From contig JAJEFG010000011.1 of assembly GCA_022820545.1 (NCBI GenBank), positions 1-64,000 on the forward strand: a stretch of 64,000 nt of DNA, written 5' to 3'. The first letter of the stretch is position 1. The number at the start of each line of letters is the position of its first letter. The stretch is from Acidobacteriota bacterium (lineage in GTDB: Bacteria; Acidobacteriota; Vicinamibacteria; Marinacidobacterales; Marinacidobacteraceae). The notes under the pieces are model-generated. The model had not been told where the DNA came from. It saw only the letters and a program-made list of their open reading frames with translations, and ran no database searches. Shown here piece after piece: positions 60,194 to 64,000 of this stretch. Both the position numbers and the translations under genes were made by a program.

Positions 60194-60604
60194 TCACACA
60201 TCCTGATCGTCATCGCATCGCGCAATGGGACCGTGTTGCCATCCGCGCCTCGTGGCGTATCCGGTCAGGAATTGAGCTATTCGACGAATCTTCCTCTTGC
60301 CTAGAGCCGGGTCGAGTTTCAACAGTGTGTGAGGATCGTGATCCGGCTCCGGGTCTGGAGTAACCGTCACGCCGTGTAGCCCGCACTCCTGGGGTGTCAC
60401 CGCCACTACGCCCACCGTGTCGTAGTTCTTCTTGTAGCGGTGATGCCTGTAGGAGTCCTCAGCGCTGATCTGATCCCCGTCATCGACGGAGACCTGATGA
60501 TCCTTGTTCTCTCCCCGCGACGGCTGAAAAGTCAGGGAGGAGAGTTTCCCGTCTTGGTGCCATGTCCGATGGACCTGGCGATGCAGAAGCGAGTCGGGCC
60601 TCAA
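60194..60604 (-). CDS. Unknown protein C of a three-gene operon
   Basis: 136-residue protein starting SLLHRQVHRTWHQDGKLSSL, then VSVDDGDQISAEDSYRHH, DTVGVVAVTPQECGLHGVTV, and an acidic, His-containing end HDPHTLLKLD. I recall similar conserved hypothetical proteins (LHRQVHPSW type) beside proteins like gene B, but cannot name a function. TTG start overlaps the gene B stop by four bases. Third gene of the operon; low GC. Confidence 0.6.
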   Translation of the reverse strand: MRPDSLLHRQVHRTWHQDGKLSSLTFQPSRGENKDHQVSVDDGDQISAEDSYRHHRYKKNYDTVGVVAVTPQECGLHGVTVTPDPEPDHDPHTLLKLDPALGKRKIRRIAQFLTGYATRRGWQHGPIARCDDDQDV

Positions 60605-61089
60605 CTGTGCTTCTCAATCAATCGCACTACCTTCCTCCAACTGGAGGGGCTGCTGGGAAAGAGGTCTAGCGTGTCATCCTTCCTCGTCTTCACGTCCACG
60701 ATGCCGATGTCACCAGTCCCGGCATCGGCGTCGATCTCAACGGCTACGTGGTACCTGTCCTGAAGGAACCACTCCAACTGGACGCCCCCGTCCAACGTGG
60801 GAAACACCTGAGGGGATACGACGAGGCCGGCCAAATGGGAGTCCAAGGCCCGCTCCACGACATCAAGAGCGAGCGAGGACGGACCGACCCCTTCTCCGTC
60901 CATCCAGCCGGGCTTGAGCCTCCTGAGCTCAGCCAGGCGTTCCCTGACCCGAGTGTGATGGCCGTTGTAGCCGGTGGCTTTCTGGCCCTTCCAATACGAT
61001 AGCCGCTTCTCTATCCACTCCTCATTTGTCTTGGAAAGGCTCGGAGTGCTGGTGGTCGGTGTTCCATCCATGGAAAGCGTTTCAGGCAT
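60601..61089 (-). CDS. Unknown protein B of a three-gene operon
   Basis: 162-residue soluble protein: an N-terminal helical part with Trp/Tyr-rich WIEKRLSYWKGQKATGYNGH, then LRRLKPGWMDGEGVGPSSLA, and a central beta region FPTLDGGVQLEWFLQDRYHV with AVEIDADAG. The GGVQLEW segment recurs in conserved hypothetical proteins I recall beside LHRQVH-type proteins. No catalytic motif is evident. Overlaps gene A by eight bases and gene C by four, so the three are translated together. Confidence 0.6.
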   Translation of the reverse strand: MPETLSMDGTPTTSTPSLSKTNEEWIEKRLSYWKGQKATGYNGHHTRVRERLAELRRLKPGWMDGEGVGPSSLALDVVERALDSHLAGLVVSPQVFPTLDGGVQLEWFLQDRYHVAVEIDADAGTGDIGIVDVKTRKDDTLDLFPSSPSSWRKVVRLIEKHS

Positions 61090-61333
61090 CGGTTTTCCCC
61101 TTGAAGTGGGCTGTTACTACAACGGAGTGGCCAACTCGAACCACGGGGTCGCCGTCTCCCGTCTTGAGTAGTGTCCCATCCTGACCTAGGGCGCGAGCGA
61201 TGGCCGTCACGATGACCTTCACTCGAACCTTGATACCACCCTCCAGTTCGTACTCATTCCAGCCCTCGTGGTGGGTCTCGAAATGTTCGTTCTGGAGGAC
61301 GGCATCAGAGGGGATGGGTTGTGTTTTCGGCAA
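61082..61333 (-). CDS. Unknown protein A of a three-gene operon
   Basis: 83-residue protein, mainly beta-strand by appearance (GGIKVRVKVIVTAIARALGQ, then DPVVRVGHSVVVTAHF). The TTG start at 61333 is supported by an excellent Shine-Dalgarno (AAGGAGG) seven bases upstream. A perfect inverted repeat lies 27 bases upstream of the start. It is the first gene of the operon. No known family recognised. Confidence 0.6.
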   Translation of the reverse strand: MPKTQPIPSDAVLQNEHFETHHEGWNEYELEGGIKVRVKVIVTAIARALGQDGTLLKTGDGDPVVRVGHSVVVTAHFKGKTDA

Positions 61334-61360
61334 TCAGATCCTCCTTGTACGGCGCGGATT

Positions 61361-61377
61361 TGAGTCATGGTGACTCA
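61361..61377. promoter_or_regulatory. Operator-like palindrome of the three-gene operon
   Basis: TGAGTCA-TGG-TGACTCA, perfect 7-bp arms, 27 bases upstream of gene A on the minus strand. Probably binds an operon regulator; gene A itself is a candidate. Confidence 0.55.
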
Positions 61378-61486
61378 TTTTTCAGGGCCGAACACGATAA
61401 CACAGGGTAACGCACAGACCGTCCAGCACGTTCCATGCCGCTCGTTCTTCACGGCGATCGGGACATCTCTAAGACTATGATTTTAC

Positions 61487-61501
61487 AGGTCATTATGACC
61501 T
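61487..61501. promoter_or_regulatory. Solitary palindrome AGGTCAT-T-ATGACCT
   Basis: Perfect 7-bp arms with a one-base centre in an AT-rich patch. No gene starts next to it. Possible orphan operator. Confidence 0.4.
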
Positions 61502-61895
61502 CTGACGAATTTCCCTGCGTGGCGAATCGGGATATGGTTGCGCCACGCCCCCTTTGAAATTCCCTCCATCGAGGTCAGGTGGATTGGAGGCCGCCGAGTG
61601 ACGTCGTCACGAGCGAACGTCGTCGCGCCCATGCTGCCCGCAATCACCGCATACGCCCCACAGCGATGCACCACTCGCTGGACTTCCACGACTACCCGCT
61701 GCACCCTGAAATGGCTGACACTGAACGGCCCGCCTCGTGCGGGCGAGAAAGCCTCGCTTGGTCCCACTCGCCGGCCCCGAGGCGGACGATCCAACCCGAG
61801 AATTCCCGGAATGGGGTCGGCGCCGTGGGACCACTCCGAATGGCGGGACGAATAATCCAAGCCAAATCAATAACTTAACGACAGGGTGTGGCAGA

Positions 61896-61907
61896 CACCC
61901 CCTCCGC
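61896..61907 (+). repeat. Candidate attR (copy of tRNA-Ser 3' end)
   Basis: CACCCCCTCCGC, identical to 58580-58591, in the same orientation. Marks the point where low-GC element DNA ends and the FitAB genes begin. Confidence 0.45.
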
Positions 61908-61957
61908 GCCGGAGTCGCTCCGAGGGTAGGGCCCCGTGGACCCAGTGGCACGTGTGA

Positions 61958-61972
61958 TAGCACATTGTGCTA
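61958..61972. promoter_or_regulatory. FitAB operator
   Basis: TAGCACA-T-TGTGCTA, perfect 7-bp arms, 28 bases before the antitoxin start. FitA-type antitoxins bind such repeats to autoregulate. Confidence 0.65.
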
Positions 61973-62000
61973 GCATCATTCCTTCGGAGGAAGTGGACCC

Positions 62001-62276
62001 ATGAGTTCCGCCATCACCGTGCGCGGCCTGAACCCCAGCGAGACGTCCTGGCTGAAGGCGGAGGCCAGGGAGGCCGGGATCTCGATGGAGGAATTCGTCC
62101 GCCGGATGATTCGTCGGCAACGCGAGCAGCACCGCCCCGCTGAGAGCGTGGCCGACCTTTTCCTGCGGCACTTCGGGCCTGAGCATGGGGTCGAACTGCC
62201 GCCGCGCCAGCAATACGGCTACCGGCCCGTGGAGTTTCCGCGGGATGCGTTGCCTATGGAGGAACGCGAACCGTGA
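62001..62276 (+). CDS. FitA-like antitoxin
   Basis: 91-residue ribbon-helix-helix antitoxin: ITVRGLNPSETSWLKAEARE, ISMEEFVRRMIRRQ, then a C-terminal toxin-binding tail. Shine-Dalgarno GGAGGAAG precedes ATG 62001. Stop overlaps the toxin start by four bases. Confidence 0.85.
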   Translation: MSSAITVRGLNPSETSWLKAEAREAGISMEEFVRRMIRRQREQHRPAESVADLFLRHFGPEHGVELPPRQQYGYRPVEFPRDALPMEEREP

Positions 62277-62734
62277 CGGTGGCCCTGGCCTGGCTCCTCG
62301 ACACGAACATCGTCTCGGAAATGATGCGCAGCCAGCCCGATCAACGGGTCATCAGGCTCCTGAGCACCATTCCGCACCAGCGCGTCGGTCTCTCCAGCGT
62401 CACCGTCTGGGAAATCCTGAACGGAATCGGACAGCTCGAGCGTGGACGACAGCGCGCCAACCTGGCGGAGCGTTTCCACTCGCTGCTGCTCGGGCTGGAG
62501 GACCGTGTTCTGGATTGGACGATCGCCGACGCCCGAGCGTGCGCCGACATCATGGAGGCGCGACGCCGCCTCGGACGACCTCTCGACGCCCAGCTACCGG
62601 ATGCTCTCCTCGCGGCAACGGCAGTCAGCCGCGGCCTCACCATCATCACCCGGAACACCCGTGACTTCGAGAACACCGGGGCCCGGACAGTGAACCCCTG
62701 GGAATACGCCGGGAGCGATCCCGGATCGTCGTGA
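62273..62734 (+). CDS. FitB/VapC-type PIN toxin
   Basis: 153-residue PIN ribonuclease: WLLDTNIVSEMMRSQPDQRV (first Asp), SSVTVWEILNGIGQLERGRQ (Glu), LDAQLPDALLAATAVSRGLT (Asp), ITRNTRDFENTGARTVNPWE (distal motif). All active-site positions are present. GTG start coupled to the antitoxin. Confidence 0.88.
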   Translation: MTVALAWLLDTNIVSEMMRSQPDQRVIRLLSTIPHQRVGLSSVTVWEILNGIGQLERGRQRANLAERFHSLLLGLEDRVLDWTIADARACADIMEARRRLGRPLDAQLPDALLAATAVSRGLTIITRNTRDFENTGARTVNPWEYAGSDPGSS

Positions 62735-62742
62735 GGAGAGCA

Positions 62743-64000
62743 ATGCGCAAGTCGAGTCAGGCCCTCGTCGTTCTCCCGTTCCTCGGTTTCGCGCTGCTCG
62801 CGGCCTGCGCTCCACCACCCGACCCGGCGGACACGATCTTCCACGGCGACCACATCGTCACCATGGACCCGGAACGTCCCACCGTGGAAGCGGTCGCGGT
62901 GCGCGGCGAAACCATCGTGGCCGCCGGCTCGATGGACGAGGTGATGGCGCTCGAGGGGCCGTCCACGCGGGTGGTGGACCTGGGTGACCACGCGCTCCTG
63001 CCCGGCTTCATCGACGCCCACGGCCACTTCCTGGGAGCGGGCCGCGACCGGCATCTGATGGTGGGGCTGCACCCGCCGCCGGTGGGCGACGTGAACAACA
63101 TCGACGACATCGTGCGCAAGGTCCGGGCTTGGATCGACGAGCGCGACATTCCTCCCGGCGAGCCGGTGACCGGACGCGGCTACGACGACTCGCTGCTCGA
63201 GGAGGGCCGGCATCCCACGCGCGAGGACCTGGACCGCGCGTCGACCGAACATCCCATCATCCTCACCCACGTGTCGGGACACCTCGTCGCGACGAACTCC
63301 GCCCTGCTCGCGGCCAGCAACATCACCGCCGACACGCCCGATCCGCCCGGCGGGGTGATTCGCCGCATCGAGGGCTCGATGGAGCCCGACGGGGTGCTGG
63401 AGGAGACCGCCCGCGGACTGCTGGCGTTCGAGCGGAGGCCCACCCCGTCCGGAGCGGAGCTCGACGACCTGATCCGCCGGTCCATCGACATTTACCTGAG
63501 CCACGGCACGACCACCATCCAGGACGGCGGCATCACTCCGGAGCACGCGGCGGTTCTCCAGGAGGCCGCCGACCGGGAGCCCTTCAAGGCGGATGTCGCG
63601 GCCTTCGTCCGCAAGAACGGCGCGCCTGACGCGGTCCCGGGGGTGCCGTATCGGCGCGGATACCAGGGCGGGTTCCGGGTGGCCGGGGTGAAGCTCATGC
63701 TGGACGGCTCGCCCCAGGGACGCACCGCCTGGGTCACGGTCCCGTACGAGGAGGGGCCGCCGGGCGCCCCGCCGGACTACGTGGCCTACGGCACGATGGA
63801 TCCCGACGACTACAAGGCGCAGGCGGCCCAACTGGTCGAGGCGGGCATCCCGTTCATCGCGCACGCCAACGGCGACGCGGCGATGGATCTCATGATCGAC
63901 GGTGTGGACGAGGCGGTCGCGGACCTGGATCCCATGCCCGACCATCGGTCCGTGATCATCCACGCCCAGCTCATGCGCGCGGACCAGCTCGACCGCGCCA
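62743..64000 (+). CDS. Amidohydrolase, YtcJ-like lipoprotein (cut by window end)
   Basis: Open from ATG 62743 to the window end (419 codons seen). Lipoprotein signal (LLAACAPPP), then FHGDHIVTMDPERPTVEAVA, metal motif DAHGHF, GYDDSLLEEG, HVSGHLVATNSALL, VAGVKLMLDGSPQGRTAW, IAHANGDAAMDLMIDGV, and IIHAQLM. Clearly an amidohydrolase family 3 member like the one at 26379, probably missing its last 120-150 residues outside the window. A Shine-Dalgarno GAGGAGA precedes the start. Confidence 0.88.
   Translation, partial: MRKSSQALVVLPFLGFALLAACAPPPDPADTIFHGDHIVTMDPERPTVEAVAVRGETIVAAGSMDEVMALEGPSTRVVDLGDHALLPGFIDAHGHFLGAGRDRHLMVGLHPPPVGDVNNIDDIVRKVRAWIDERDIPPGEPVTGRGYDDSLLEEGRHPTREDLDRASTEHPIILTHVSGHLVATNSALLAASNITADTPDPPGGVIRRIEGSMEPDGVLEETARGLLAFERRPTPSGAELDDLIRRSIDIYLSHGTTTIQDGGITPEHAAVLQEAADREPFKADVAAFVRKNGAPDAVPGVPYRRGYQGGFRVAGVKLMLDGSPQGRTAWVTVPYEEGPPGAPPDYVAYGTMDPDDYKAQAAQLVEAGIPFIAHANGDAAMDLMIDGVDEAVADLDPMPDHRSVIIHAQLMRADQLDRA

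Larger units (their letters stand above)
61378..61957. other. Gene-poor low-GC region
   Basis: No convincing gene. Open frames on both strands here are out-of-phase readings without recognisable domains. It contains a 15-bp palindrome at 61487-61501, the tRNA-end repeat at 61896-61907 and a small hairpin GGGTGT/ACACCC just before and overlapping the latter. Confidence 0.45.

Noticed and set aside
61483-61860. 125-codon minus-strand frame and overlapping plus-strand frames
   Set aside because: No domain, no ribosome-binding site, three competing overlapping frames of similar quality.

Overview
The window is a GC-rich bacterial chromosome segment from a Gram-negative, probably marine or sodium-dependent organism. 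The pointers are a complete Na+-pumping NADH:quinone oxidoreductase, two Oar-like TonB-dependent receptors with an N-terminal carboxypeptidase-regulatory domain, an RND efflux tripartite system and several lipoproteins. The receptor type and gene style fit Acidobacteriota or a neighbouring phylum such as Gemmatimonadota. No rRNA or phylogenetic marker is present that would settle it.

Layout. (1) 0.3-11.5 kb: Na+-NQR. nqrAB and nqrCDEF run on the plus strand but are separated by a minus-strand block (PadR regulator, membrane protein, isoprenyl transferase). Downstream lie a GYD-domain protein, the flavin transferase ApbE and a small Cys-rich membrane protein resembling the Fe-S maturation factor NqrM. 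A Phd antitoxin sits there with a PIN toxin broken by an internal deletion. (2) 11.5-13.8 kb: tandem two-Cache-domain lipoproteins. (3) 14-26.2 kb: defence island with an HNH endonuclease, a 1602-residue DUF4011 helicase-nuclease, an AAA/DUF4143 ATPase, VapBC, and a Dcm, DUF4928, Vsr, membrane-protein cassette of visibly lower GC. (4) 26.4-35.7 kb: amidohydrolase, orphan antitoxins, an SDR and two tandem TonB receptors. (5) 36.3-42.3 kb: a second DUF4143 ATPase, two tandem beta-lactamase-fold hydrolases and an ABC-ATPase plus DUF4276 pair. (6) 42.4-49.2 kb: a tightly overlapping six-gene minus-strand operon (cation antiporter, 2-hydroxyacid dehydrogenase, desuccinylase-like hydrolase, DUF819 permease, SDR, double aminotransferase), probably for uptake and catabolism of an acylated amino-acid-like compound. 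(7) 49.5-58 kb: VOC protein, PIN toxin-antitoxin, macrodomain, TolC/MFP/RND efflux operon. (8) 58.5-62 kb: tRNA-Ser(GGA), then about 3.3 kb of low-GC, partly decayed sequence (inactivated VRR-NUC nuclease, primase-like remnant, a three-gene unknown operon) bounded by a 12-bp repeat of the tRNA 3' end. (9) 62-64 kb: FitAB-type toxin-antitoxin and the start of another amidohydrolase, cut by the window end.

Two features run through the whole window. One is an intergenic two-hairpin palindromic repeat, about 17 copies, whose first hairpin is conserved while the second varies but stays self-complementary. The other is a set of perfect inverted repeats beside toxin-antitoxin, AAA/DUF4143 and unknown genes that look like operators; one type (TTCGGA-N6-TCCGAA) occurs five times in 2.8 kb of the defence island. 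Tandem paralogue pairs (Cache lipoproteins, TonB receptors, serine hydrolases) are another recurrent theme.

All family assignments come from reading motifs by eye; no database search was run.
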